Source: an uncultured Rhodospirillales bacterium
Lineage (GTDB): Bacteria; Pseudomonadota; Alphaproteobacteria; Rhodospirillales; UBA2165
Assembly (NCBI GenBank): GCA_913055735.1
Contig: CAJXKD010000001.1
Coordinates: forward strand, 1,054,001 to 1,118,000
Length of the DNA stretch: 64,000 nt
Reading direction: 5' to 3'
The first letter of the stretch is position 1. Every line of letters starts with the position of its first letter. The position numbers and the translations under genes were made by a program. The notes under the pieces are model-generated. The model was not told the origin of the DNA, searched no databases, and was given only the letters and a program-made list of their open reading frames with translations. Positions 17,594-24,948 of the stretch are shown here, piece by piece.

Positions 17594-18699
17594 CCATCGA
17601 GGTGTGGATCGGTGGCGCGTTCTTGTCGCTCGTCGTGGTCGCGGCGCTCGCTTGGCCGCTGTTGCGGCGGCGGCAAGCGGCGGACGGCGGATACGAAACC
17701 GCCGTCTATGCCGATCAACTCGCCGAGGTTTCCCGGGACGTGGAACGCGGCGTCCTGGAAGAATCCGAAGCCTCCCCGCTCCGCCAGGAAATCGAGCGGC
17801 GCATGGCGCGCGCCGCCAATGAAACCTCGACATCCAGCGGCCCCGGCAATCGCCGCTTGGCGGTCACATCAGTCATCGCTTTGCTAGTGCTGATTCCGTT
17901 TGTCGGGTTCGGCATTTATACGAACCTGGGCACGCCGGATTTCGCCGACCAACCTTATGCTGATCGTATCCGGACAGAACCGCCGACCGACCCGGCGGCA
18001 AGACGGACCGCCGAAATCGTCGAACAGTTGCACGCACGGCTAGAGGCGGGCCAAGGCGACTTGCGCGGTTGGGTGCTGCTTGGCCGTTCCTTGATTGCGT
18101 TGGAACGGCCACTCGAGGCGGCGAAGGCTTTTCAACGCGCGCGCGCCCTGGCGCCCGACCGTGCCGATATCGCCGCCGATCTCGGCGAAGCCATGGTCAT
18201 GGCACAGGACGGGCTGGTTTCCGACGACGCTCTCGCTGCCCTCGCCGCCGCACAACAACTTGCGCCCCGCGACACGCGCGCCCTGTTCTATATCGGACTC
18301 GCCGCGGCGCAACGCGGAGCCTACGCCGACGCGGTGCAGCAATGGACCAACCTGCTGGCCGTTTCCGCCGCCGAAGCGCCATGGCGTGCCGAGGTGGAAG
18401 CCCGCCGCCGTGCGGCCGCCGAGGCGGGCGGCATCGATCTCACCGCGGTTAAACCGGCGTTCGAAAGTCCCTTGAAGGGGCCAACTGCCGCCGATATGGA
18501 TGCAGCGGCGCAAATGACGCCCGAAGAACGCCGGCAAATGATCCGGTCCATGGTCGAAGGATTGGCGGCGCGGCTCGAAGAAACACCCGACGATCTCGAC
18601 GGATGGCGTCGCTTGGCGCGGGCCTACCGCGTGCTGGGCGAAACCGAAAAGGCGGATAATGCCGACGCCCGTATCAAGGCACTCGAAGCTGAACGCTAA
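17590..18699 (+). CDS. ccmI: Cytochrome c maturation protein CcmI (TPR chaperone of apocytochrome c)
   Basis: CcmI holds apocytochromes c for the haem lyase. The 369-residue protein starts with a membrane helix ([21 protein letters not shown]), then a cytoplasmic heptad-rich loop ([22 protein letters not shown]), which is a family hallmark. A second helix follows ([20 protein letters not shown]), then a periplasmic domain of TPR repeats from about residue 140 ([22 protein letters not shown]). ATGA overlap with ccmH shows coupling. The stop codon overlaps that of the convergent aminotransferase gene. Confidence 0.94.
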   Translation: MTIEVWIGGAFLSLVVVAALAWPLLRRRQAADGGYETAVYADQLAEVSRDVERGVLEESEASPLRQEIERRMARAANETSTSSGPGNRRLAVTSVIALLVLIPFVGFGIYTNLGTPDFADQPYADRIRTEPPTDPAARRTAEIVEQLHARLEAGQGDLRGWVLLGRSLIALERPLEAAKAFQRARALAPDRADIAADLGEAMVMAQDGLVSDDALAALAAAQQLAPRDTRALFYIGLAAAQRGAYADAVQQWTNLLAVSAAEAPWRAEVEARRRAAAEAGGIDLTAVKPAFESPLKGPTAADMDAAAQMTPEERRQMIRSMVEGLAARLEETPDDLDGWRRLARAYRVLGETEKADNADARIKALEAER

Positions 18700-19820
18700 G
18701 CGGCCGCCAACACTTCTTTCAATGCAACTAGACAGCCTGCATTGTCGTCACGGTTGCCGACCGTGATGCGGATGAAATTCTCGTAGCCCGGATCCGGCCA
18801 GGCATGGATTTGATAGCCGCGATCCAACAATGCCACCGTCACGTCGCGCCCGTTCACGGGAATTTTCACCGACACGAAATTGGTCACCGACGGGAACGGA
18901 TCGAGGCCCATGGCCTTGAGCCCTTCCGTGATCTGGGCACGTCCCTCGGCCACCCAATCGAGCAGCTTGTTCAGGTGCTCCGTATCCAGCAGCGCCGCCT
19001 CGGCTGCCGCTTGGGCGAGGATGGGCACATTGAACGTGCAGGTGGTTTTGCGCAACGCCTGGGCAAGATCGCCGTCGCTGCAGATCGCGTAACCGATGCG
19101 CATACCCGCCATCGCATAGGCCTTGGAGAAGGTGCGCACCACCACCCACGGCCCGCGCCGCTTTTTCAGCATGGCGATGAGATCGGGTCCACCCGCGTGG
19201 CGGCCGAATTCCGCATAGGCTTCGTCGATACCGAACAGAACGCTATCGGGAATGCCGTCGATCAGCCGTGACAAGGCATCGGCGTCGAGGTAACCGCCGC
19301 TCGGGTTGTTGGGCGTGACGCAAAACACCAACCGCGTCTTGTTGCCGATGGCGCCGAGGACGCCATCTATATCCACCTTGCCGTCGGGCAGCATCTCGAT
19401 ATAGGCGCAGTCGGCCTCGGCGGCACGCACCATGGCGCGGTAGCCCCAGAAGGTGGGAACCGGCAGTACCATGCCGTCACCGGGTGCAAGCGACAGATGG
19501 ATGGTTCCCTGAATCAGTTCTTCGCTGCCGTTGCCCCAGACAATGTTCTCACCGGGTACGCCTTCACGCGCCGTGACGATATCGGTGAGGTGAGGACATT
19601 GGGCGTCGGGATAGCGATTGATCATGTGGACCCGCGAGCGCACCGCCTCCACCACCTTGGGAGAGGGCGGGAACATGCTCTCGTTAAGGCCCATGGGGCG
19701 CACCGCCTCCGTATCGAAGCCCTGATGGCGCAGAAAACCTTCGGTCGGCGGATCGAATTTGGGCGGCATTTCCTGCAATGTCCGCCGGATATAGGGAACG
19801 AACTCCCGGGTCGTGGTCAT
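18696..19820 (-). CDS. PLP-dependent aminotransferase, histidinol-phosphate aminotransferase (HisC)-like
   Basis: This fold-type I aminotransferase has 374 residues. NPSGG binds the substrate carboxylate/PLP region, GIDEAYAEF contains the PLP-interacting Asp and Tyr, and the Schiff-base lysine is in RTFSKAYAMAGMRIGYA near residue 233. The sequence order resembles HisC, which makes histidinol phosphate or aromatic amino acids. No other histidine genes are near, so it may be a paralogue with another role, for example phenylalanine or tyrosine formation. The 3' end overlaps ccmI by 4 bases, with no room for a terminator. Confidence 0.85.
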   Translation of the reverse strand: MTTTREFVPYIRRTLQEMPPKFDPPTEGFLRHQGFDTEAVRPMGLNESMFPPSPKVVEAVRSRVHMINRYPDAQCPHLTDIVTAREGVPGENIVWGNGSEELIQGTIHLSLAPGDGMVLPVPTFWGYRAMVRAAEADCAYIEMLPDGKVDIDGVLGAIGNKTRLVFCVTPNNPSGGYLDADALSRLIDGIPDSVLFGIDEAYAEFGRHAGGPDLIAMLKKRRGPWVVVRTFSKAYAMAGMRIGYAICSDGDLAQALRKTTCTFNVPILAQAAAEAALLDTEHLNKLLDWVAEGRAQITEGLKAMGLDPFPSVTNFVSVKIPVNGRDVTVALLDRGYQIHAWPDPGYENFIRITVGNRDDNAGCLVALKEVLAAA

Positions 19821-19930
19821 TGTCGATGGTTCCTAATCGCGTGTTGCGCCATGGCGTAGCGTCGTGGGCCGGCGGCGCGCAGATTAGCCATCGGCGAAGC
19901 CGGGTTCAAACATCTGTCACGTTTGAGGTT

Positions 19931-21112
19931 TTACTCGAAGAAATTGCCCGCGTCCGAGCCGATCCATTCCGTGCCGGGTTCGAAGGCAGTGCCAACGGGA
20001 TCGCCGCCCTCGACGATGACCTTGAGCTGCTCCTCGTAGAATTTACGCAGCATGCGGATACCTTCGTCGCTTTTCGCCAGATGCTCTTCCGAGTGATAGC
20101 TGATCTCTCCCTGACCGACCTGGGCCTCCCAGTCGCCGGGGAATTTCTGGTGCTCCTCCTCGGTGAGATCCCACCAATATTTGCCGTTCATTTTGGACCG
20201 GTGTTTACAGAGTTCCCCTTTTTCCGTCACCCGTGCGACGGTGAGCAGCTTATAGTGTGTCGAATCGATGGGCACCGTCCAGCCGATGGAGGCGCAACGC
20301 CCAGGCTGCAACACCGGGCTCGGCACCACGCGAAGCGTCGGCAACAAGGCTTCGGTGCGGCGATAAAGCGTACGCCCGTCCTCCAGCTTACGCACCTGTT
20401 GGCTGCGCATGCCGTATTCGTAACGGGCGAAGCTGACCTCCGGCATGATCGCCATTTCCGGGACGAACTGGGTGCCGCTGAACGCCGCATGCAGAATGGC
20501 CACATGGAACGGGTCCATCACGTTCTCGAAATGCTGTAGCCAATTGCACGGGGCAATACCCAACCCGCCGGTGCCGAGCCCGGTATCGTCGGTATCCAGC
20601 ATCTCACCCTCGTCCAGTTCCTCGAGGAGGTTGAACCGCGGCAGCAACGGCTTGCGTTCCGGCGGGCCCATATAGGCGAAGATGAGACCGTAGCGCTCCT
20701 CTACCGGATACCAGGGTTGCCGCACCCGGTCGCGGTAGCCTTCGCCTTTGTTGGGTTCCACCGGCATGTCGAGGCAGTGGCCTTCGATGTCAAACAGCCA
20801 GCCGTGATAGCAGCAGCGGATGCCTGTTTCCTCCACCTTGCCGTAATAGAGAGTGGTGCCCCGGTGGCAGCAACGTGGATAGACGAGACCGGGCCGTCCC
20901 TGGCCGTCGCGGAACAGGATCAGGTCCTCACCCAGGAGCCGGACTTTTTTAGGTGTGCCAATGGCATCCTCCGACAGGCCGACGGGATGCCAATAGCGGC
21001 GCAGAAGCTCGCCCATGGGCGTGCCCTTCTCGACCTCGGTCAAATCGGCCCGATAGCCGGGTTCCGGCAGGGTATAGGCGGTGGGTTCTGCCGTGCCTCC
21101 CGAACTGTCCAT
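19931..21112 (-). CDS. Aromatic ring-hydroxylating dioxygenase alpha subunit (Rieske type)
   Basis: The 393-residue oxygenase has a Rieske site C81-x-H83 and C100-x2-H103 in CCHRG and CCYHGWLFD. The catalytic iron site ENVMDPFHVAILH holds the bridging Asp and two His. The alpha-only architecture resembles phthalate 4,5-dioxygenase and carbazole-type enzymes, which use separate ferredoxin or reductase partners; none is adjacent. It is divergent from a MarR regulator 121 bases away, which very likely controls it. The substrate is unknown. The start ATG follows AGGGG within AAAAAAGGAGGGG. Confidence 0.85.
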   Translation of the reverse strand: MDSSGGTAEPTAYTLPEPGYRADLTEVEKGTPMGELLRRYWHPVGLSEDAIGTPKKVRLLGEDLILFRDGQGRPGLVYPRCCHRGTTLYYGKVEETGIRCCYHGWLFDIEGHCLDMPVEPNKGEGYRDRVRQPWYPVEERYGLIFAYMGPPERKPLLPRFNLLEELDEGEMLDTDDTGLGTGGLGIAPCNWLQHFENVMDPFHVAILHAAFSGTQFVPEMAIMPEVSFARYEYGMRSQQVRKLEDGRTLYRRTEALLPTLRVVPSPVLQPGRCASIGWTVPIDSTHYKLLTVARVTEKGELCKHRSKMNGKYWWDLTEEEHQKFPGDWEAQVGQGEISYHSEEHLAKSDEGIRMLRKFYEEQLKVIVEGGDPVGTAFEPGTEWIGSDAGNFFE

Positions 21113-21194
21113 ATACCCCTCCTTTTTTTGCCCTTATCTATTCCCTTGGCGCGCCTAAGCAGGCGATAATGCGACCCTAAGACAGACAAGACAA

Positions 21195-21216
21195 GTTGCA
21201 AAAGCAACGATTTTGC
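21195..21216. promoter_or_regulatory. Overlapping inverted repeats between a Rieske gene and marR; candidate MarR operator
   Basis: GTTGC-AAAA-GCAAC (21195-21208) is a perfect 14-base inverted repeat. Overlapping it, GCAAAA (21198-21203) pairs with TTTTGC (21211-21216). The pair lies 18-40 bases before the marR start and 82-104 bases before the divergent oxygenase start, exactly where a shared operator would be expected. No protein binding is shown. Confidence 0.5.
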
Positions 21217-21233
21217 GTGGGAGCGTACGATCC

Positions 21234-21752
21234 ATGGACAGCAAAGTAACCGGGCCGAGCGCCATCGTCCCGGAGGGACTTTTAGAGACCGGCCCCGACG
21301 GGCCCGACACCAGCAGATTCGAAATCCTCGATCTGTTCACGGTTCGATTCGCCATGCTGGCGCGACTGATGGACCGGGAATCCAAACAGTTGCTCGACAT
21401 CAATTTCGGCCTGTCGCTAGCGGAGTGGCGCATCCTGGCGATCCTAGCCATTAGCGGACCGATGACGGTGAGCGATCTCGCCGAACAGGGCGGTTTCGAT
21501 AAATCGCAAATCAGTCGCGCGGTGGCGAGCATGGAAGAGGCGGGGCGGGTAACGCGTTCGGACAGCCCAACTGATGGGCGCAGCGCGATCATCTCCCTCG
21601 CCGAAGAAGGCAGCGCACTCTACGGCAAGATGATTCCAGTGATCCGCGAACGCAATCGGCGCTTGCTTGCCCTAATGACACCCGACCAGCGGGCCACCCT
21701 CTACGAAGCGATGGATATCCTCACCAACCATCTGCGCGAAAAGATGGACTGA
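21234..21752 (+). CDS. MarR-family transcriptional regulator
   Basis: The 172-residue protein has a MarR winged helix: LSLAEWRILAILAISG, then TVSDLAEQGGFDKSQISRAVASMEEAG as helix-turn-helix, and the wing SPTDGRSAIISLAEEG. The ATG at 21234 has GGGAG 9 bases upstream. A TTG 7 codons earlier is less likely. It is only distantly similar to the MarR at 1260. Divergence from a Rieske dioxygenase and the palindromes between them point to control of that gene in response to an aromatic compound. Confidence 0.9.
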   Translation: MDSKVTGPSAIVPEGLLETGPDGPDTSRFEILDLFTVRFAMLARLMDRESKQLLDINFGLSLAEWRILAILAISGPMTVSDLAEQGGFDKSQISRAVASMEEAGRVTRSDSPTDGRSAIISLAEEGSALYGKMIPVIRERNRRLLALMTPDQRATLYEAMDILTNHLREKMD

Positions 21753-21886
21753 TCCCCTTTTACGGACATTCAGGTGCGCGCGCCCGCGCTTGCCGCGTGG
21801 ATAGGCGCTGGTTAGCATGCGGAAAACTTACAAGACCAAAATACGGGGCCCAGAATACGGGCCGGAATACGGGGAGAGCCTTTTTC

Positions 21887-22750
21887 ATGGACTGGACTGA
21901 TCGACGCGAACACTATCGCGCCCACCTCGCCGGCAATACGTGCCTCCATCCGGGATCGGTGTTCGATCCCATCTCGGCCCGGATCGCCGAGGATCTCGGC
22001 TTCGAGATCGGTATGTTCGCCGGGTCCATCGCTTCCATGACCGTGCTCGGCGCGCCGGACCTTCTCGTCCTCACGCTTTCCGAGTTCAGCCAACAAATTC
22101 TGCGCATCAACCGTGCCGGCAACTTGCCGCTGATGGTCGATGCCGATCATGGGTACGGCAACGCGTTGAACGTGCGCCGAACGGTGGAGGAATTGGAAAC
22201 CGCGGGCGTCTGCGCGATGACCATCGAGGATACGGATCTGCCGCAACCTTTCGGCACGGTCGGCAGCCAACGGCTTATCTCCATCGATGAAGGCGTCGGC
22301 AAAATGAAGGCGGCGCTCGACGCCCGCCGGGACAAGAGCCTGGTGATTGTCGGGCGTACCAGCGCCGTTGCCGTCACCGGTGTCGAGGATACCATCGCGC
22401 GCGCAAAGGCCTATGCCGCCGCCGGTGTCGACGCCATGTTCTTCGCCGGCCTCAAGTCCAAGGATGAAATGGATATCCTGGCCGATGCCCTGGATATCCC
22501 GATGGTGCTGGGAAGCACGCCGCCGGCTCTTGCCGATCTCGACTATCTCGGGAAAGCAGGTGTACGGGTTGCCTTGCAAGGGCATTTGCCGTTTTCGGCC
22601 GCCGTGCAGGCCGTCTATGCGACCTTGAAGGCGCTCAAGGAAGGGGAGAAACCTGCCGACATTGACGGTATCGCCTCCGCAGATCTGATGAAAACCGTTA
22701 CGCGTGATGCCGATTACCGGCGCTGGATGACCGCTTTTCTTGGCGGTTAA
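21887..22750 (+). CDS. Isocitrate lyase/PEP mutase family enzyme, oxaloacetate decarboxylase-like
   Basis: The ATG at 21887 (287 residues) follows GGGGAGAG. An upstream ATG at 21797 would add a stretch rich in near-repeats that does not look like protein. The alpha/beta-barrel enzyme shows LMVDADHGYGNALNVRRTVEELE and MTIEDTDLPQPFG, the metal-binding Asp/Glu residues of the superfamily, and IVGRTSAVAVTGVEDTIARAKAY. The catalytic KKCGH loop of isocitrate lyase is absent, which favours the oxaloacetate decarboxylase or carboxyphosphonoenolpyruvate-related branch. Its position beside the Rieske gene suggests a role in processing C4 acids from ring cleavage; this is inference. Confidence 0.8.
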   Translation: MDWTDRREHYRAHLAGNTCLHPGSVFDPISARIAEDLGFEIGMFAGSIASMTVLGAPDLLVLTLSEFSQQILRINRAGNLPLMVDADHGYGNALNVRRTVEELETAGVCAMTIEDTDLPQPFGTVGSQRLISIDEGVGKMKAALDARRDKSLVIVGRTSAVAVTGVEDTIARAKAYAAAGVDAMFFAGLKSKDEMDILADALDIPMVLGSTPPALADLDYLGKAGVRVALQGHLPFSAAVQAVYATLKALKEGEKPADIDGIASADLMKTVTRDADYRRWMTAFLGG

Positions 22751-23865
22751 TTACTACCAGCGTCCGCGGAATCGGCAGCGGCGTTTTGATTTACGGGTCT
22801 AAATCCCGCGACCGCCATCAATAGCGGGACGACGGTGACGATAAACGCGAACCGAACCAACTGATGAGCGACGACGAATGTGACGTCGATGCCCAAGGCG
22901 AAAGCGATAAGCGCCATTTCCGCGAAGCCGCCCGGCGCAAAGGCAAGGATCAGCCCCTTGGCCGACACGGCGCTGAAGCTATCCACAAGAAAAGCGAATC
23001 CGATCGCGACAATTATGGCCAACAGGGCGGCAACCGATCCCTGCCATAGCGTACGCGCCACTTCGCGCAGCCGGAGGCCGTTGAACATGGCACCAATACT
23101 GCCGCCGATCACCAATTGGGACGCGGCCACCAAAGGATCTGGGACCTTGGACACAACGATCCCGCCTAGAGTGAGAGCGCCGACGGCAATCATCGGGCCC
23201 ATCAACGTCGGCGCCGGCAAGCGGCACAGCTTGGCGATGGGGATCGCGACGACGCTGGCAGCGATCATGTAAAGCGCGTCATGTGCCGTGATGTCGGCAA
23301 ACGAAATACCGACCCCTGTCGCGCCGGTCGGGTGATAGCCCCCGAACAGCCGAAAAGCGACGGGGATCACCATGACCGTCACCACAAGCCGCGACATTTG
23401 GGTCAAGGAAATCGTCCGCTCGTCGCCGCCATAACTACCGCCGATGACGACCATGGGAAGCAGGCCCCCCGGCGCGGCTGAAAAATAGGACGTCACCGAA
23501 TCCAGCCGGGCGATCCAATGCAAATAGGCGAAGATCAGACCAGTCGCCACCGCGACGTAGAAGAGAACGGCAGCCATGCTGGGCAGCCAGCCGGTCGCCT
23601 GTAGCGTGATATCGGGAGTAACGGTCGTGCCGAACAGGGCCCCCATGAAGGCGAACATGAAGGCCCTCAGCCATCTGGGCACCCAGACATTGACCCCCGC
23701 CATGGCCGCCACGCCGGTGACAAACATCGGCCCGATCACCCACGGCAACGGCGCGGTCAGATAGGAAAAAACGAGGGCACCCGCGAGACCCAGCCCCAAA
23801 CAGGTGGCAAATGCCGCCCATTTCCGGCGGAATTCTTCGATCGGAGCAATCAGAACGTCAAGCAA
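22747..23865 (-). CDS. AbrB family integral membrane protein (ammonia monooxygenase-like annotation)
   Basis: This is a 372-residue, very hydrophobic protein with about ten membrane helices in two similar halves. Each half contains an AbrB-type motif: LPWVIGPMFVTGVAAMAGV in the first, RLPAPTLMGPMIAVGALTLGG in the second. GLILAFAPGGFAEMALIAFALG closes the second half. Databases often label the family putative ammonia monooxygenase, which is not supported; a transport or regulatory role is more likely. The stop codon overlaps that of the preceding convergent gene by 4 bases. Confidence 0.82.
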   Translation of the reverse strand: MLDVLIAPIEEFRRKWAAFATCLGLGLAGALVFSYLTAPLPWVIGPMFVTGVAAMAGVNVWVPRWLRAFMFAFMGALFGTTVTPDITLQATGWLPSMAAVLFYVAVATGLIFAYLHWIARLDSVTSYFSAAPGGLLPMVVIGGSYGGDERTISLTQMSRLVVTVMVIPVAFRLFGGYHPTGATGVGISFADITAHDALYMIAASVVAIPIAKLCRLPAPTLMGPMIAVGALTLGGIVVSKVPDPLVAASQLVIGGSIGAMFNGLRLREVARTLWQGSVAALLAIIVAIGFAFLVDSFSAVSAKGLILAFAPGGFAEMALIAFALGIDVTFVVAHQLVRFAFIVTVVPLLMAVAGFRPVNQNAAADSADAGSN

Positions 23866-24459
23866 ACGGCGGGATCCATTGAATTGGCGCCTAAGATATC
23901 TGCCTCCGACAAGCCCAGGTCAATGCCCAAACCCGTCCGGTCGCCATTAAGAATTGTTACAATAAAGGCTGAGACTCCCCTCTGCCCCTATGATATTTAA
24001 GTGTTACTCACTGTTACGTGTTGATACAAAAATAATACTTAACCATCCGGGATCGGGTGGGGGGAACTGAAATGATTAATCGCCCCGTAAAGAGGGACGT
24101 GCGGCTATTTCTTGGTTTTTGCTTGGACCTCAAGGGTACCGGCAAACCGGTTTTTGGAGTTCGCGCAGGCGTTCTGTCCAAGCCCGCCCAAGCCGCTCCC
24201 GTGACGGGGCCTGACTCCGTATCAAATACCGTGCCGGCGCTGCCCACGCCACAGCGGCTAATCACTTCTTCCCGAATGGTCGAAAAACGGCAGGAATCTG
24301 TGAATTTCTCGGATGCTCTGGCACCACGCGGCTCGTTGATAGACGTTTGTGCCTAGCGGGAGCTTCCGTCCGGCTGCGAAAACTGATGCCCGGTAGAGCC
24401 CCCTATGTTAAAAAAAGTAACCACCAGTGTAACAGTTGTTAACAATTTAGAATGATTTT
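23866..24459. other. AT-rich intergenic region with GTTAC/GTAAC motifs and a CtrA-like half-site
   Basis: This stretch is clearly poorer in GC than its surroundings. GTTAC occurs at 23956, 24003 and 24013; GTAAC occurs at 24417 and 24429; and the palindrome TTGTTAACAA lies at 24436-24445. TTAACCAT at 24039-24046 equals the half-site bound by CtrA in alphaproteobacteria. Apart from one doubtful small frame (24072-24356) no gene is seen. The motif cluster suggests a regulated promoter driving rightward transcription toward 24460-24882. Confidence 0.35.
24072..24356 (+). CDS. Doubtful small hypothetical protein
   Basis: An open frame of 94 residues starts with ATG at 24072, 7 bases after a GGGGGG run that could act as ribosome binding site. 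The start MINRPVKRDVRLFLGFCLDL is basic and hydrophobic, but the rest is unstructured and Pro/Ser-rich, without recognisable family features. It may be a chance frame or part of a leader transcript. Confidence 0.22.
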   Translation: MINRPVKRDVRLFLGFCLDLKGTGKPVFGVRAGVLSKPAQAAPVTGPDSVSNTVPALPTPQRLITSSRMVEKRQESVNFSDALAPRGSLIDVCA

Positions 24460-24615
24460 CGAGCTAACCTTCTCTTAATCGACACTGCAAAGGCAGTATC
24501 CGACCGGGAAAAGCCCGGCAACAAAACGAAGAAACGAGACAATAAAAAGGCCGCAAATCGGCCTCAAAGAGAAGAAAAGTTAGCTCGGTCCCGAACAAAA
24601 AAATAAATCGGGACC
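24460..24615 (+). ncRNA. Candidate structured RNA leader: 17-pair closing helix enclosing three hairpins, plus one more
   Basis: CGAGCTAAC (24460-24468) pairs with GTTAGCTCG (24579-24587), and the adjoining CTTCTCTT (24469-24476) pairs with AAGAGAAG (24567-24574), leaving an AAAA bulge. The enclosed segment holds ACTGC/GCAGT (24484-24497), CCGGG/CCCGG (24504-24518) and AGGCCG/CGGCCT (24548-24564), with a purine-rich linker of about 29 bases. Directly after it, GGTCCCGA/TCGGGACC (24587-24615) stacks on the closing helix. Loops and linkers are A-rich on this strand, as expected of a folded sense RNA. It ends 24 bases before a small gene and could be its riboregulatory leader. I considered c-di-GMP riboswitches, tmRNA and SRP RNA and found no match. 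Confidence 0.55.
24541..24564 (-). terminator. Leftward rho-independent terminator, overlapping the structured element
   Basis: Read on the minus strand, AGGCCG-ATTTG-CGGCCT (24564-24548) is followed by TTTTTATT, a standard intrinsic terminator. It would stop leftward transcripts running out of the secretion operon (tolC-ABC-hlyD), about 385 bases after the hlyD stop. Such transcripts would be antisense to the small gene at 24640-24882. Confidence 0.6.
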
Positions 24616-24626
24616 CATTGAGGAAA

Positions 24627-24656
24627 ATGGACGATCACGATGACGAATATTTCTAA
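24627..24656 (+). CDS. Nine-codon leader frame overlapping the start of the DRR-repeat gene
   Basis: ATG at 24627 is 3 bases after GAGG-A (24620-24624), the better placed ribosome binding site in this region. It opens the acidic frame MDDHDDEYF with TAA at 24654-24656. The ATG of the 80-residue gene (24640) lies inside it in another frame and is 16 bases from the same GAGG. Ribosomes might therefore translate the short frame and re-initiate or shift. It may also be accidental. Confidence 0.3.
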   Translation: MDDHDDEYF

Positions 24657-24882
24657 AGGGCGGCTGCAACCCGCCTGGAAAGATCGCCGGGGGGAGTTCG
24701 ATCGCCGCTGCGGAGAAGACCGGCGGCAGATGGATGTGGAAAACCTGCCCTTCCCCGACCGCCGTCAAACGCTTGACCGCCGAACCGGCGAAGAACGCCG
24801 CGCGACGGACGAAACGGCCAGCCTCGCGGAACGCGCTGCGTTGACCCCGAACGAGATCCGGGCTCTTTTCCGGCCGCAATAA
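24640..24882 (+). CDS. Small arginine-rich protein with repeated DRR/ERR motifs, function unknown
   Basis: The 80-residue protein is built around a repeated pattern: KDRRGEFDRRCGEDRRQ, then PDRRQTLDRRTGEERRA, six D/E-R-R units in about 45 residues. A C-terminal helix-like tail (SLAERAALTPNEIRALFRPQ) follows. It is extremely charged, has no signal peptide or membrane segment and is probably disordered in the middle. DRR/GEDRR repeats occur in uncharacterised alphaproteobacterial proteins, but I know no function. The arginine density would suit RNA or nucleotide binding; that is inference, made attractive by the folded RNA just upstream. The 24883-24948 gap to hlyD is empty. Confidence 0.65.
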   Translation: MTNISKGRLQPAWKDRRGEFDRRCGEDRRQMDVENLPFPDRRQTLDRRTGEERRATDETASLAERAALTPNEIRALFRPQ

Positions 24883-24948
24883 ATTCGGCCCCGTTAAGTC
24901 GATCTGCAATTTGCCGCCGGAATAACGTGCGCGGATGTTTCTCACGCC

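Noticed and set aside
22747..23865. Ammonia monooxygenase
   Set aside because: The label is a common database name for AbrB-type membrane proteins. No metal-binding or catalytic features of a monooxygenase are present.
24460..24615. c-di-GMP-I (GEMM) riboswitch, tmRNA or SRP RNA
   Set aside because: A short GCAAAGGCA stretch recalls GEMM, but the tetraloop/receptor and the GGGACGCAAAGCC block are absent. The tag-coding and SRP core motifs are missing too.
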